Shown here: positions 35,601 through 47,770 of the stretch, piece after piece | Numbering within the stretch: the first letter of the stretch is position 1 | How the letters are laid out: each line of letters starts with the position of its first letter | Source of the DNA: Fremontodendron californicum | Lineage: Eukaryota; Streptophyta; Magnoliopsida; Malvales; Malvaceae | Direction: 5' to 3' | DNA length: 64,000 nt | Assembly (NCBI GenBank): GCA_030761205.1 | Contig: JAULJL010000017.1 | Location: 816,001-880,000, forward strand | Notes under the pieces: generated by a model | The model's input: only the letters and a program-made list of their open reading frames with translations | What the model was told of the DNA's origin: nothing | Databases searched by the model: none | Position numbers and translations under genes: made by a program

Positions 35601-38600
35601 AACAGGATTGGGCAAGAGTAACCTACGGAAAAAAAAAAAAAAAACCCAATACCTTTAAGATGTAGTGAGCTCTTTACCAAATGAAACACATATTACGACA
35701 AAAATTTTATTCACATAGGCTCTACCAAAGAATTATCATGAAGCTAAGAGCACAATTCAACTAATCTTTAACATTACTCAAATTCTATAGCACTTCTGAT
35801 GCAGGGTGAGATCTAGAACAGTAAACAAACTAAGAAAAATAGGTTGTTTGATCGAATAGGACACTAGGTTTAGGTTCAAATCTGCTAAACCTTTATTGAA
35901 GAGTTAAAACTCTGAAAAATAACAATAATAAGCTAATCGGCAGCTACCCTAAGTTAGGGTATTTATAATAACCCTAATTATTAAAAGTCACATGCCTATC
36001 ACATGACCTAAATAAATACTTAAAAGCATAAGACTTCTACTTAAATATAATAACTAAATAAGATAGGCAATAACTAAATAAAATAAGCATAGTAAAATAA
36101 TCCTAAGTCTATGCTCCCGCATCAATCTCCCCAGGTTAAAAGATAGCTGAATCTGTTGAATAAGCTTTGGTTACTTCTGCATAAACTTCAAGATCAATAT
36201 TCCCATGTCCCAATTCCTTGGTCATCCTGAGAATGTAATCCCGCAGAAGCATGCTCACAACTGGTTTCCATAGTAGTGAAACCATCAGTCAACTCTTGGT
36301 GGTTATCTTGATGTATGTTTTCCATATGAGTAGCCTCGCCATTAACACTAGATGATGGCAGCATGGACTCTGGTTGAAAGGCTGGCTTTGCTGTCCATAA
36401 ACTTGAGTTGTCATCACGAGTGCATATCTGCGGGGTTGCATACCATTCATGGCGATCAACCGTGACCAAGACAGACTTTCTCCGATGGCGATCCATGTAG
36501 CTTTTATATTCTAAAGGCGCCCGAGCACCCCAAGACAGCTTAGATAGAACATAGATTAAATCCTCAAGTTTTGATATCTCCTCACCAGCTAACGTCTTAA
36601 TGATGGCATGTCGAGGAACTCTAGCTCTAAATTTCTGTTTCCAACGTGGTCTTGTAAATATCTTAGAACCCGCCAAGTGATCAAGCATGTCCTCCAAGCA
36701 TGGAATTGGGATAGTAATTTTGTTTATGGCATGTTGAATGCTCCTTATTGGTGGTAAGTCTTGTGGCAAGGTTTCACCAACCAATTCAGCAAACTTGTCT
36801 AACAACCTTTGAACTGCAACAGGTTGTTCTTTGAGGTCCCCATCACTGCCAACACTATTTGTAACCTTGTTGATAACAGCGAACACCACCCCTGCTTCCT
36901 TGCCTTTATCCTCAAACTCTTCAACTGTTAGAAACCCATTCAATTTGCTAGTTTCGGATGTTGTTGCCAGCACCCTCCTAACTATCAATGATTCTCCTTG
37001 TGCTGGATAGATATCTACATCATCATCCTCGTCATTATATTCATCATAAATAGGATCCGGCAATTCCTTGCCTCCCTCATCAAGTTCATCCTCAAGACCA
37101 CCTTCCGGCATGTCAAAAGGGTCGTGGTCACCTTCCGGAATCTCCATTCGGGCTCCCACATGTCCCTGTCGCTGTAAGGCTTGTACAGCCCGCGACAATT
37201 CGTCAATCATATGCCACATCTCATTCAATTCTGTTTGCTGCCCTTGATTTCCCCTGGCACGGCCTCTACCACGTCCAACCATGGTTGATGGTGATTCTCG
37301 ACACAAAACAAGGATCTTGTTAAGCTCTAATACCAATTTGATGCAGGGTGAGATCTAGAACAGTAAACAAACTAAGAAAAGTAGGCTGTTTGATCGAATA
37401 GGACACTAGGTTTAGGTTCAAATCTGCTAAACCTTTATTGAAGAGTTAAAACTCTGAAAAATAACAATAATAAGCTAATCGGCAGCTACCCTAAGTTAGG
37501 GTATTTATAATAACCCTAATTATTAAAAGTCACATGCCTATCACATGACCTAAATAAATACTTAAAAGCATAAGACTTCTACTTAAATATAATAACTAAA
37601 TAAGATAGGCAATAACTAAATAAAATAAGCATAGTAAAATAATCCTAAGTCTATGCTCCCGCATCAACTTCACTATGGTGGCTAATATTTCAGGATTCAG
37701 AATTTTGCACCATCTCACCAACACAACAAGGGGAAAGGAATGAAACATCAAAGATATCTGTTGGTATCCAGGCATACATGAAAGAGAGAGCCTCAGATGA
37801 CTAAGACACATCCGCTCCACATCTAAACATATTAAGGTAGATAAAGGCATTTAATGCAGTAAACATGAATTAAAAGTCTACAGAGAACAATTTGTCCAAG
37901 CAAAAATTATGTAACCTATAACATCACTAAAAGTTACTGGATATTTGGGAGGCCTTTAAGTAGACCTCAAACAATTATCCAGTTTTTGCTGCACATAATG
38001 GTAACCAAGACTACCGCTGCTTAGATGGAGAAAAAAAATTAGGGGCTAAAAAGAAAATAATCATACCAATGCCTCAACACCACCAGCTGCTGCAATTGCT
38101 TCTCGATTTCTGTCGTCAAATGACAAATTCCACAATGCACCAGCAGCTTCTTGCCTGTTTCAATCAGCAGATATCATCGTATACGTTGGAACAAACCTAT
38201 TAAGGAAACAACATAATTTTGTGCATGGAGAAAAAAAGTCTAGGTCTATGAGTTATAGACTGGATTTATTATTGTGGGATCAGCAAGAAAAATGAAGAGA
38301 GCTGAAACAAATATTGTGGGACCAGCAGATGAATATTGACCCTATCTACAGGCAAACGCATCTAATAGGTGGTATAAAGATAGAAAGGTGTTCAGCAGCA
38401 GAGAATCAGAACTTGAAATAGGAATTTGATGGAACTAGAGGCAACAATATATGAAAAACTAGGAAAGAAATGCCTCCAGCTCCAGCCAAAATCAATTCTA
38501 AAGCTTCAAATCCATGCTGCCAAACACAGCAAAAATTATAATGAGAAAATGCAGTCGCACTAAGACGCACAAAATGAATGCATTTATGATATCAAAGAGC

Positions 38601-41416
38601 CAGCTGAAATACGTGATTAAAAATCACCTGACACCTTCATGAGGAGAACGAGTAAGTTGAACTAGTGCTTCAAGAGCACCAGCCTCTTGTCCTACAGCAG
38701 CATTGTTACTGTTGCTATCACCATGAGCAGCCAAATTTGCTAAGGCACGAGCAGCCTAGCATATTTAAACATGGCATTAATCAACTCGCAACAAACATGT
38801 AGTTTATAGAATCACAAGTAATCCTAGAATCCTGAAAAAAAAAAACTGGATTCCAACAAAAATGTAAAGAAAAGCAAGTTGACAGTTGAAGCCATGATGT
38901 TGAATACTGAATTTACAAGCTTTCCTACATGCCTACCAGAATGCAGAATGCATAGCGTAATTAAGCATTTGCACATGACAGGATGCTTTGCATCAAAAGA
39001 AGTGCACTATGGCATTGATGAGGGTACTAAGAGATTTTCAACAACCTATAACAATGTGACAAAATATCCTAGAGACTGCAGTATCAGTTTCTAAGTTGTT
39101 GAGACTAGGTCTAATAACACAGCAAAAATCAGATAATTCTAATCATTTCGAATCAAAACAATTCAATGGAACTTTAGTGAATATATCATGCACAGTCAAA
39201 GGTTCCCTCTTAATTGTGAAAGTAATGGCACCTGTTCTTGCACTCCTTCAAACTTGCAATTACGGGCAAGCATCACCAACGCATGTACACCACCTGCAAT
39301 GGCAACTTCCATACTACATTTATCATCAGCTGCCAAATTTGCCAAGGCACCAGCTGCACGTTCCTGAAAAAACACAAAGGAAATCATGTACAAAACCAAC
39401 AAAGTATAGCCTGAAACCATGTGGGCCTCAGATGCTACATGATATTTAAACATAGTACACAAGCCAACTACATTGCATAAAGAGAAACATACAAGAACTC
39501 CATCACCACCAGAGGACCATTTGAATATAAGGTCAACCAAAGCTTTGACTCCACCAGCCTCAGCAATTGCAGCCTAATTTGTTTAAAGAAATGTGGTCAG
39601 AATTTGAGATCGAAAGCTTATGTTTCCAGGTATGAGAAAAGGCACTGAATAGTACAAACCTTGTGCTCTTCCCCGACAGAAAGGTTCCACAGCCCTCCAG
39701 CTGCCTCCTCAGAGACCAGCCTGTTCATGGACCTCGCCAACCCAGCAAGGATATTAATTCCTCCTTCTTCAGCAACAGATTTTGCAACATTCGCATTCAC
39801 AGACAAGTTAGCTATAGCCTACACCATTCAAAAGTCCAAATCAACTCGATGTCAGATAATAAACTAGCAACCTAAATATTTAAGAAAATAGATGGAAAAT
39901 GATAACCCGCATAGAAGCATTGTGAATAACATATCCTATAGAAACGCTAAGTATCAAATAATCCTATGATCACTAAAGAAAATCAGTTAAAAGAAATGAA
40001 GATGATGATAGTAACACTGTGATGATAAAACTATATTTTTTCAAAATAGAAAGAAAAATATATAACCTTTGCAGCCTCTGACTGAAGCCCTTCCCGCCAA
40101 GATTTCGCTAGGTTCAGAAGAAGTCGAATGCCACCATCTCGCATTACAGCTTCAGCCCTTCCAGAATCTATGCTAGCATTTTCATCATCAATAACAACAA
40201 AAGTCGCAAGTCCAGTGGCTGCCCTTTCTTGAACATCCTCTTGAGAGCTTTGCATTAAGCTAAGCAACAGTGCCGCCCCTTGCTTAAGCCAGAAATCATC
40301 AAGACCTTGTGGGTTGCTCTCAGCAGTACGCAAAAGCGTATGAGATAGGATCCATTCAAGCCAAGTCATGATCTCATCCAAGTTTTTATCTTTGTTCTTT
40401 GAGCATCTCCAATCCAAAAACACATTCCTCCCTTTCTTTGCAGTGTCGACAAATAAAGAAGATAGCCCTCTAAAAATATCTGAAAAAAGAGCAAGCAACA
40501 ATTTGCCTTTGGTTTTAATGGTGCTAACGCTGGTGTCCTCTTCAAGAACCGGACAATTTAAAGCACACAAAACCTTCAAGCTCTGGGATGAGGATAACAA
40601 TCTAGAAACAGCAGTTGAACCAATATCAGTTCTTGATACATCCAACCCAATCAATTTAGGCAGATTGTGCCAGAGATGTGAAACCACATCCCATTTCATA
40701 TTTGACGTCCCTGCAACAGAGAGGAAACGAACAGATAAAATATTTCCCAATGCTGCCTCATCAACATTTAGACAATCAAGGAACCCAATATCAACCAGAT
40801 TCGGACAGTGCTTAGCCAAAGCATTGATCGCATCGGCAAAAACATCCCTTATTCCAGACAACCGAAGTTTCTTCAATTTTGGACAGCAAAGAGCTATTGC
40901 TTTTATAGCATCACCAGTGATCCTCTCACAAAAGTCCGGCCCGAGCTGAAGACTTTCCAGAGCCTCATGTCGAGCAACAATCACAGATAGAGTAGCATCA
41001 GTTATTTTCCTGCAGTAATCACCACTTATTTCACACAAATTCTTAGCTTGAAGAAGAATTATTGCATCAGCAGACTCTGCCCCTCGAAACCTAAGCTTTT
41101 GAAGATTCACACACCTAGAAGCAAGTGAAGTAGCCATTGTAGTATCAAATTTATGAGCACGGAGATCCAATGAACTCCATAAACACTGAGAAGCACCCAA
41201 AACCCTCCATGTCCTACACGTTGATGACAAGCTCGCCCTGTCACGATAATTCAGACATGAAAACAACTGAACCACTGTATCATCAGGTAAGATTGCCCAA
41301 TCCACAACCCCATTTCTCTCAGGACCTAAATCCTCAACTTCAATTTCAGGGTAACTTAGTGAGACAATGCCATCCTTCCCTTTATTTGCCACCTTGCGCC
41401 GCACCCTACGACTCAT
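32610..41416 (-). CDS. ARABIDILLO F-box/armadillo-repeat protein
   Basis: Twelve exons are read: 41416-40067, 39818-39660, 39573-39493, 39363-39232, 38755-38628, 38154-38067, 35622-35528, 34933-34870, 34773-34598, 33652-33431, 33020-32936 and 32786-32610. All junctions keep frame, giving 918 aa, close to Arabidopsis ARABIDILLO-1. Exon 1 encodes a basic N-terminus (MSRRVRRKVANKGK), an F-box at about 38-85 (DWAILPDDTVVQLFSCLNYRD) and leucine-rich repeats to about 290. Armadillo repeats follow (ERAAGALANLAADD, EAAGALWNLSFDD, ETAAGALWNLAFNH). Arabidopsis relatives promote lateral root branching and probably act as SCF ligase adaptors. The 2.4 kb intron 38066-35623 carries a 1.87 kb LTR element on the same strand; no exon is disrupted. 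Confidence 0.94.
35797..36124 (-). repeat. 3' LTR of the gypsy-like element
   Basis: Direct repeat of 37339-37666, 328 bp, with TGATGC/GCATCA ends. The two visible differences lie about 40-50 bases from its plus-strand left end. Confidence 0.9.
36194..37336 (-). CDS. Chimeric gag/protease/RT-fragment ORF of the gypsy-like element
   Basis: Open frame of 380 aa; the likely start is the Met of MVGRGRGRARGNQGQ, about residue 19. The N-terminal part (NEMWHMIDELSRAVQALQRQ) resembles the start of plant Ty3/gypsy gag. After an acidic stretch it passes to RRVLATTSETSKLNGFLTVE, like the protease-RT linker region. Then come LPQDLPPIRSIQHAINKI and IPCLEDMLDHLAGSKIF, recognisable scraps of the RT domain. 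The RT catalytic YxDD block, RNase H and integrase are absent. The frame stays open despite joining distant parts of a polyprotein, so translation is possible, but no enzymatic activity is expected. Confidence 0.7.
   Translation of the reverse strand: MVLELNKILVLCRESPSTMVGRGRGRARGNQGQQTELNEMWHMIDELSRAVQALQRQGHVGARMEIPEGDHDPFDMPEGGLEDELDEGGKELPDPIYDEYNDEDDDVDIYPAQGESLIVRRVLATTSETSKLNGFLTVEEFEDKGKEAGVVFAVINKVTNSVGSDGDLKEQPVAVQRLLDKFAELVGETLPQDLPPIRSIQHAINKITIPIPCLEDMLDHLAGSKIFTRPRWKQKFRARVPRHAIIKTLAGEEISKLEDLIYVLSKLSWGARAPLEYKSYMDRHRRKSVLVTVDRHEWYATPQICTRDDNSSLWTAKPAFQPESMLPSSSVNGEATHMENIHQDNHQELTDGFTTMETSCEHASAGLHSQDDQGIGTWEY
37339..37666 (-). repeat. 5' LTR of the gypsy-like element
   Basis: Direct repeat partner of 35797-36124, same length, adjoining the primer-binding site. 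It would carry the promoter of the element, reading the same way as the host gene. Confidence 0.9.
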
Positions 41417-42129
41417 ATCTTGATCAATCCAATAAGGACTCCAGATGCCGAAATCCTTGCAACCTCAAAGCAACTTAACCCTATAACCAGTAAGTGCACA
41501 AACAAGGAACTAAATACATAAACCATTCAAACTCAAATACCCAATTCATAAAACCACTTAACAAACATAGAGAGACCAAAAAAGCAATAGTCTTTGGCCT
41601 CAAAAACCCTAACCCTCAAACTAGCAATGGAATTGTATGTATGTCACACCCAACAAATCTTGAATTTTGATATTTTAGAATAATCAAATTGTCCGATATA
41701 AACAACCCAATAAAATCTAGAATGATAAATGCATTGCAGGGAAGAAAATCGAATGTTCTTCTCAAACCTAAGAGATTTCAGGCTTTCTGGATATGTGGGT
41801 AAACCCTTAAATCTCGTAGCTTTCAGATTAAATCACTAAGTTTTTTTTCTTTTTATCTGATTGCATTGAAAAGCTTCAATGGAAAACAAGAAAAAGAAGC
41901 GTCGGAGAGAATTCAGGCAATCATATGAGAGAGAAAGAGAGGGGGAAAAAAAAGCAAAGAAAGAAACCAAACCCTCAAGGCATGTGTCTGTTGGCTAATT
42001 TTCATTTTTGTAATGCACACAAGGAAAGAGAGGAAGGGATAATGGGGAAATTGTAGTGAGAATCAATTTTTACAGCATTGTATTAAGATTAAGGAGTCAT
42101 GGCAGACATTACAAGCGTAAATTTTATTT

Positions 42130-42166
<37 letters not shown>

Positions 42167-43534
42167 ATGGAGAAGATATATAATCAGTGCTCCATTCCAA
42201 TTCTATATTGTAATTTTTTCTTGTTACGTTACATTAGCATACTTAATTGAGTTTCTTATATTAATATGTTAATTGGTTTCAACTAGGTATGATTTATTAT
42301 TTTTTTCATATATTATTTCTTAATTTGCTCCTTTTTTTCTCTAAACCTTTCGTTTTGGTCTTATTTATACTATATATATATTATACATTTAGGTTGATTT
42401 ACATTTTAATATGTACAAGTCCAAAGATGTTTTCAATTTGTATATTTGGTTTTATGTTCTAATTTAACTATTTCTATTATATATTTGATTAATTTATTTG
42501 TTTATTCTTTAGCCCATTACTCAATAGTCTTATCAAAATAAAAGTGTTAATTATGAAAATTATTATTTCCCTTTTATTTAAAAAATATTTTATTGCCATA
42601 ACAATAATTAGTAAGCTATATGTTTGTTTAAAAAAAATACTTTTATTATGTCAAAAACAAGAGATAAAAAAATGGTTATGACCAAATTAAAATAATTATA
42701 TTTTATTATTCAATCAAATATATATATATAAAAGAAATTTGTATAATTTTTCTTTGATTTTTTTTTTTTTTTGACTTCACGAAAAATGTTCAATAATTTA
42801 ATAATGTTTTACTAATAGTATAAATATCTTTAACAATTTAATCAAACGATATTTATTTTAAATATCTATATTAATATTATCATAAAAAATAATTATTAAT
42901 TTTGATTATTTATATTTGTTTTTTGATTGAACAAAAAAGAACCAATAACAAAATTATCAGTGTTTAGTAAATTAATTGAAGAAAAAAATTGATAAAAATA
43001 CTTTTATTTCTGAAATTTTGAAAAAGCATATGTTTATTTTAGATGAACAAGTATAGCTTCTAATACAACATATGTTTAATTATACCTTAACATTTATGAA
43101 TATATGATTATATATTACATCAATTAAAATGAATATATTTTTTTTAACTAAATAATATTAAAATAAATTAAAAAACATATTCAAATTATAAAAATTCTAT
43201 TGCATCACAAGATAGTAACAGATAATTAAACGTTAAGGTAACTTTAGAAAGTCGAAAGTATAAAAATCAACCTTAAATCTCTCTTTTAGATTAATTCATT
43301 TTGCCTTAAATAATGCCACGCGGCAGCAATCAAAGCCAAATGAGTTCACGTCTTTCTCGTGCGTTTAGTCTTCACACGTGTAAATGATTACAGCATTATT
43401 GTAAAATCCCATTAAAATCCCGCGCATATTTAAACCGGCCTCCACTTCTTCCTCACCAATTCACTCTTTTCAAGCATTTTCTTCCCAAGTTTCTCTCCAA
43501 CTTTCCTTCCATCCAAACAAAGAGTCTCAACTTA
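41417..43534. other. Intergenic region upstream of ARABIDILLO
   Basis: The part next to 41416 is the 5' leader and promoter of ARABIDILLO. A (TA)n run of about 30 bp lies at 42134-42164. From 42200 to 43250 the DNA is strongly AT-rich with nothing recognisable. From 43310 it becomes promoter-like, with CACACGTGT near 43374 and a CATATTTAAA box near 43425, probably the old promoter of the tetraspanin gene that follows. Confidence 0.5.
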
Positions 43535-43797
43535 ACGGTGTCGTTCCACCTCAGTAACAACCTGCTCGGAGTCATTTACTTCGTAATTTTCTTGTTCTCT
43601 GTTATCCCAATTCTGGTAACAGGGATCTAGCTGAGCAAAAGCGGCGTAACGGAATGCGGCTTAACTAACCGGCGGCAGGCCCCTGATCAGCATCGGAATC
43701 ATAATCACGATCGTCTCTTTATATGGCTTCACCGGTTCGTGCTGTCGCGTGACATAGCTGCTCTTGGCCCACCTCATCATTTTACTAATCTTGATAC

Positions 43798-44393
43798 TGT
43801 TAGGTACCAGAGTGACGGAATAGTGTCTCACAACTAAAATAAGAGATGAGAAAATAGGAACTGAACACACAAAAGAAACACAGATATTTTACGTGGTTCG
43901 GCCAATATACCTACGTCCACGGGAGGAGGAGCAAAGCTTTGTATTTAATCGGAGATGGAGTACAAACCGGATACAAACCGGCTACATATTACAAGTGCTC
44001 TTTCTAGCACACACTCAACACCTCAATACACAAGCATCTAACAGGCAGCTACTGCCTCTAAACTCTCTCATCACCTCTACCGGGAGGGGCTCCCTCTGGA
44101 GCTCTCACTATGCCTCAACCGGGAGGGAGCTCATGGAGCTCACCTTTGGAGCTCTAGCTCATTTCTCCTCTGCTGCTCTTCTCCTCTCCTGCACTCTAAG
44201 CTCTCAACCTCATGCCTATTTATAGGCAAGGCTTATGGTGTGAATACACCATAGCCACCATGTTGTTCTTTCAACAAAGGCTGCCAAGCTTTCAACAATT
44301 TCTGCTGCAGAAATTGTTGAAGCTGCCAAAGCTTCTTTTGTGGACTTTGAGCCACTTTTGTGGACTTTGTGGATTGGAGCCACACTTCCAACA
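43798..44393 (-). repeat. 3' LTR of the copia element
   Basis: 596 bp, same length as 47771-48366 and no differences noticed on reading. Open frames across both LTRs translate identically. Contains a TATTTATAGG motif and a GGTGTGAATACACC palindrome. Confidence 0.95.
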
Positions 44394-44467
44394 ATCTCCC
44401 ACTTGAAGATTTGATTAAACCAATCATATCTTCACACCACTCTTTCTGTCTTGCCATTCCATGTTGC

Positions 44468-47278
44468 TTACGTTTCTGATAGACCATAGGAGGATCGACA
44501 CCAAATAAACTTGTCAGTGTTGATTGGCTTTGTCATAACATCTGCTAGGTTGTCTTTGGTGTGAATCTTTTGCATATCCACACTTCCTTCTTCTACTACT
44601 TCTCGAACAAAGTGATACTGTATACCTATATGCTTTGTCCTGGAATGAAAGGCTGGATTCCTTGCAATGTGCAAGGCACTCTGACTGTCACAATACACAA
44701 TAATCTTCTGCTGCTTGTGCCCGAGTTCTTCCATTAACCTTTGTATCCATATTGCTTCCTTGCATGCTTGGGTAGCTGCCATGTACTCAGCTTCTGTAGT
44801 AGACAAAGCTACAACAGTCTGTAACTTAGATAACCAGCTTACCGCTCCTCCTGCAAGTGTGAACACATAGCCAGTAGTGGATTTCCTTTTATTAAGATCA
44901 CCTGCAAAATCTGAATCAACATAACCCCTGACAACAAGTTCTGATCCTCCAAAACATAATGCAACATCTGAGGTTCCTTTAATGTATCTAAGGATCCTCT
45001 TAACAACATTCCAATGCTCTCTACCAGGATCTGCCATAAATCGACTGACCGCTCCCACTGCTTGTGCAATGTCTGGTCTTGTACATATCATAGCATACAT
45101 AAGGCTTCCCACCGCTGATGCATACGGTACTCGAGACATTTCCATCCTCTCTGCTTCATTGCTAGGACTCATACCTGAGGATAATTTACAATTGACAGGA
45201 AGTGGGGTAGATATTGGCTTACAGTCTTGCATGTTGAAGCGTCGCAAGACCTTCCTCAGATAATTCTTTTGAGAAAGCCAAATTTTCCTGTCTTTTCTGT
45301 CTCGGTGAATTTGCATCCCTAAAATCTTGTTTGCGGGTCCCAAGTCCTTCATATCGAACTCCCTAGCCAACTGTGCCTTCAAATCTTGGATTCGATCTTT
45401 GTTGGGGCCTACCACCAACATGTCATCCACATACAACAGCAAAATAATGAAATCATTATCATCAAACCTCTTGTAGTACGTACAATGGTCTGAACTCAGT
45501 CTGTTGTATTCAAGGCTAATTATGAAAGAATCAAATCTCTTGTACCAACATCTGGGCGCCTGCTTTAGACCGTACAGAGATTTGGTCAACCTGCAAACCA
45601 AGTTCTTTTTGCCTGTTTCAACAAAACCTTCTGGTTGGAGCATATAAATTTCTTCTTCAAGCTTTCCATGTAGAAAAGCCGTCTTTACATCTAGTTGTTC
45701 AAGATGTAAATCAAATGCAGCACACATAGCCAACACTACTCTGATAGTAGTAAGTCTGACAACTGGAGAAAATATCTCGTTGAAGTCAATACCTTCTTTC
45801 TGAGCATATCCTTTTACAACCAATCTAGCACGATATCGTTCTACTTGATCATTGCTATCCCGCTTGATCTTGTAGACCCATTTGTTACCAATGGCTTTTC
45901 TGCCACGTGGTAATTCCACCAGTTCCCATGTCTCGTTTTTGTGAAGAGCTTCAATTTCTTCCTGCATTGCTGTCATCCACAGAGAAGCATCTGGGCTACT
46001 AGTAGCTTCATGAAAAGTTGATGGCTCTCCATCCTCTGTTAAAAGACAGTATGCAACATTGCTCTCCGTAACATACTCCGTGTGCCAATTTGGAGGCCTT
46101 CTCTCACGAGTTGACCGTCGAACTTCTACAGCCTCGGACTCAACTGGTTCTGGTACCTCATGCTCTGGTTCTGCTTCAGAAGAATCATCTTCTTGAGAAT
46201 TTCTATCCATCTGCACTGTAGCAGTCTCTTTTGAAGTGTTGTCATTTGTTTGCTCACTTTGCAGTTCATTTTCTGCAAAAACTACATCTCTGCTGACAAC
46301 AACCTTGCGGGCAGTGGGATCCCACAGGCGATACCCCTTAACACCGTCAGCATAACCCAAGAATATACATTTTCTGGATTTTGGATCCAGCTTTGTTCTT
46401 TCTTGGGAGTTGTACATCACGTACACAGGACATCCAAACACATGTAGAGAAGAATAATCAGCTGGCTTTCCTTTCCACATCTCCATAGGCGTCTTCAAAC
46501 CAATCGCCGTTGATGGTGATCGATTTATCACATAACAGGTGGTTTTGACTGCTTCTGCCCAGAAAGATTTGGCCAATCCCGCTGTTCTCAGCATGGCTCT
46601 TGTTCTATCTAGGAGAGTTCTGTTCATCCGCTCTGCTACACCATTCTGTTGAGGCGTATGTGCAACCGTGAATTGTCTCATAATACCCTCTTTCTTACAG
46701 AATGCTAGAAAGTTACCGTCTACATATTCTCCTCCATTGTCTGTCCTCAAGCACTTGATTCTTTTCCCAGTTTCAAGCTCTACTTGTGCTTTGAACTCCT
46801 TGAATACTGGAAACACATCTGACTTCTTCTTGATTGGGTACACCCATAATCTCCTGGAATAGTCATCAATGAATGATACAAAATACTTTGCTCCACCCAG
46901 GGATATTTCTGGTGACTCCCACACATCAGAATGGATTAAGTCCAGTATGTGTTTGCTTCTTGTAGTTACTTTAGCAAACTTCAATCTATGCTGCTTGCTT
47001 ATCACACAGTGCTCACAGAAAGGTAAATTGACCATCTTGAGCCCGGGCAGGAGATTGCGTTCTGCAAGGACTTTCAAGCCTCGCTCTGACATATGGCCTA
47101 ATCTGCGATGCCACATCATCGTCGTTTCTTCTTGGCTGGCTGCTGCAACTGATGCATCTGCCTCTTGCAACGTCTCTCCCAAAAGCATGTATAGATTGCT
47201 TGTGATCTTCTCTGCTTTCATCACCACAAGGTTTCCTTTCACTACTTTCAATATTCCACAAGGAGAAATTTCTCCCAC
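44468..47278 (-). CDS. Copia polyprotein: integrase, reverse transcriptase, RNase H
   Basis: Uninterrupted 936 aa frame. A GAG-pre-integrase segment (MMWHRRLGHMSERGLKVLAE, FCEHCVISKQH) occupies about residues 50-105. The integrase core follows with catalytic Asp and Glu in HSDVWESP, LRTDNGGEY and PQQNGVAERMNRTL. The copia-type RT begins near WELVELPRGRKAIGNKWVYK and holds the YVDDMLVVG active site. RNase H has GYVDSDFAGD, STTEAEYMAA and DSQSALHIARN. It ends at LADVMTKPINTDKFIW. The core enzymes look intact, but protease and almost all of gag are missing upstream. The N-terminal Met is probably an accident of the deletion, so native translation is doubtful. Confidence 0.95.
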   Translation of the reverse strand: MGEISPCGILKVVKGNLVVMKAEKITSNLYMLLGETLQEADASVAAASQEETTMMWHRRLGHMSERGLKVLAERNLLPGLKMVNLPFCEHCVISKQHRLKFAKVTTRSKHILDLIHSDVWESPEISLGGAKYFVSFIDDYSRRLWVYPIKKKSDVFPVFKEFKAQVELETGKRIKCLRTDNGGEYVDGNFLAFCKKEGIMRQFTVAHTPQQNGVAERMNRTLLDRTRAMLRTAGLAKSFWAEAVKTTCYVINRSPSTAIGLKTPMEMWKGKPADYSSLHVFGCPVYVMYNSQERTKLDPKSRKCIFLGYADGVKGYRLWDPTARKVVVSRDVVFAENELQSEQTNDNTSKETATVQMDRNSQEDDSSEAEPEHEVPEPVESEAVEVRRSTRERRPPNWHTEYVTESNVAYCLLTEDGEPSTFHEATSSPDASLWMTAMQEEIEALHKNETWELVELPRGRKAIGNKWVYKIKRDSNDQVERYRARLVVKGYAQKEGIDFNEIFSPVVRLTTIRVVLAMCAAFDLHLEQLDVKTAFLHGKLEEEIYMLQPEGFVETGKKNLVCRLTKSLYGLKQAPRCWYKRFDSFIISLEYNRLSSDHCTYYKRFDDNDFIILLLYVDDMLVVGPNKDRIQDLKAQLAREFDMKDLGPANKILGMQIHRDRKDRKIWLSQKNYLRKVLRRFNMQDCKPISTPLPVNCKLSSGMSPSNEAERMEMSRVPYASAVGSLMYAMICTRPDIAQAVGAVSRFMADPGREHWNVVKRILRYIKGTSDVALCFGGSELVVRGYVDSDFAGDLNKRKSTTGYVFTLAGGAVSWLSKLQTVVALSTTEAEYMAATQACKEAIWIQRLMEELGHKQQKIIVYCDSQSALHIARNPAFHSRTKHIGIQYHFVREVVEEGSVDMQKIHTKDNLADVMTKPINTDKFIWCRSSYGLSET

Positions 47279-47309
47279 TGAACTTCTCTATCTCGAATTT
47301 TGCTGCCAT
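47250..47309 (-). pseudogene. Gag start fragment of the copia element
   Basis: The frame from 47309 reads MAAKFEIEKFSGRNFSLW, the usual first residues of a copia gag. It then runs out of frame into sequence that encodes the pre-integrase linker in another frame. The junction near 47250 is therefore a large internal deletion that removed nearly all of gag and the protease, with a shift of frame. Confidence 0.75.
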
Positions 47310-47755
47310 GGTTGTACACGAACTGAAGCGAGTTACACTATTTCACCGTGAATAGTACCGTATACGTGAACAGTATTGTACGTATGTCGTACACTAGAAC
47401 AAATCCAGTATACGTTAACAATTACTGCAAAAGTATACAACCACACGTATGAATAGTAACCGTATCTGTGAATAGTACAGTACAATTGAATAGCCCGTAT
47501 ACTGGAACAGTGACCGTAGCCCGTGAATAGTGCACCAGGTAGGTTCCCAGGAAAGAGAGGTGGGTCACTGATAGACACACTTAAATACCAAGTCTTTCCT
47601 AGCCAGAACTTCCCTAGACACTTTCACACTACCACACTTTATTTCCAGCAACAAGAATAATTCTTTTCTGATGTGGAAGATCAGACAATACTGCAACCAC
47701 AGAGCATACTAAGAACCAACACTTTCACTGCAGCGGAATAAGGACCACGAACCAA

Positions 47756-47769
47756 TGGCTCTGATACCA
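47756..47769 (-). promoter_or_regulatory. Primer-binding site of the copia element
   Basis: On the minus strand TGGTATCAGAGCCA follows the 5' LTR by one base. It is complementary to the 3' end of initiator methionine tRNA, the standard primer of plant copia elements. Confidence 0.9.
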
Positions 47770-47770
47770 C

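Larger units (their letters stand above)
35797..37666 (-). mobile_element. Deleted gypsy-like LTR retrotransposon in an ARABIDILLO intron
   Basis: Two 328 bp LTRs (35797-36124 and 37339-37666) start TGATGC and end GCATCA, and differ at only two positions that I can see. The flanking 5 bp duplication is ACTTC (35792-35796 and 37667-37671). On the minus strand the 37339-37666 copy is the 5' LTR, followed by a tRNA-iMet-like primer site TTGGTATTAGAGC (37336-37324). A purine tract with GGGGAG precedes the 3' LTR. The internal 1.2 kb encodes one chimeric frame of gag and polymerase fragments. The element cannot move by itself and is probably a deletion derivative mobilised in trans. Confidence 0.88.

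Noticed and set aside
40368..40949. 193 aa plus-strand frame
   Set aside because: Antisense shadow of ARABIDILLO exon 1, which has clear F-box and LRR coding on the other strand.
43893..44225. 110 aa frame repeated identically at 47866-48198
   Set aside because: It lies inside both LTRs of the copia element on the antisense strand; non-coding.
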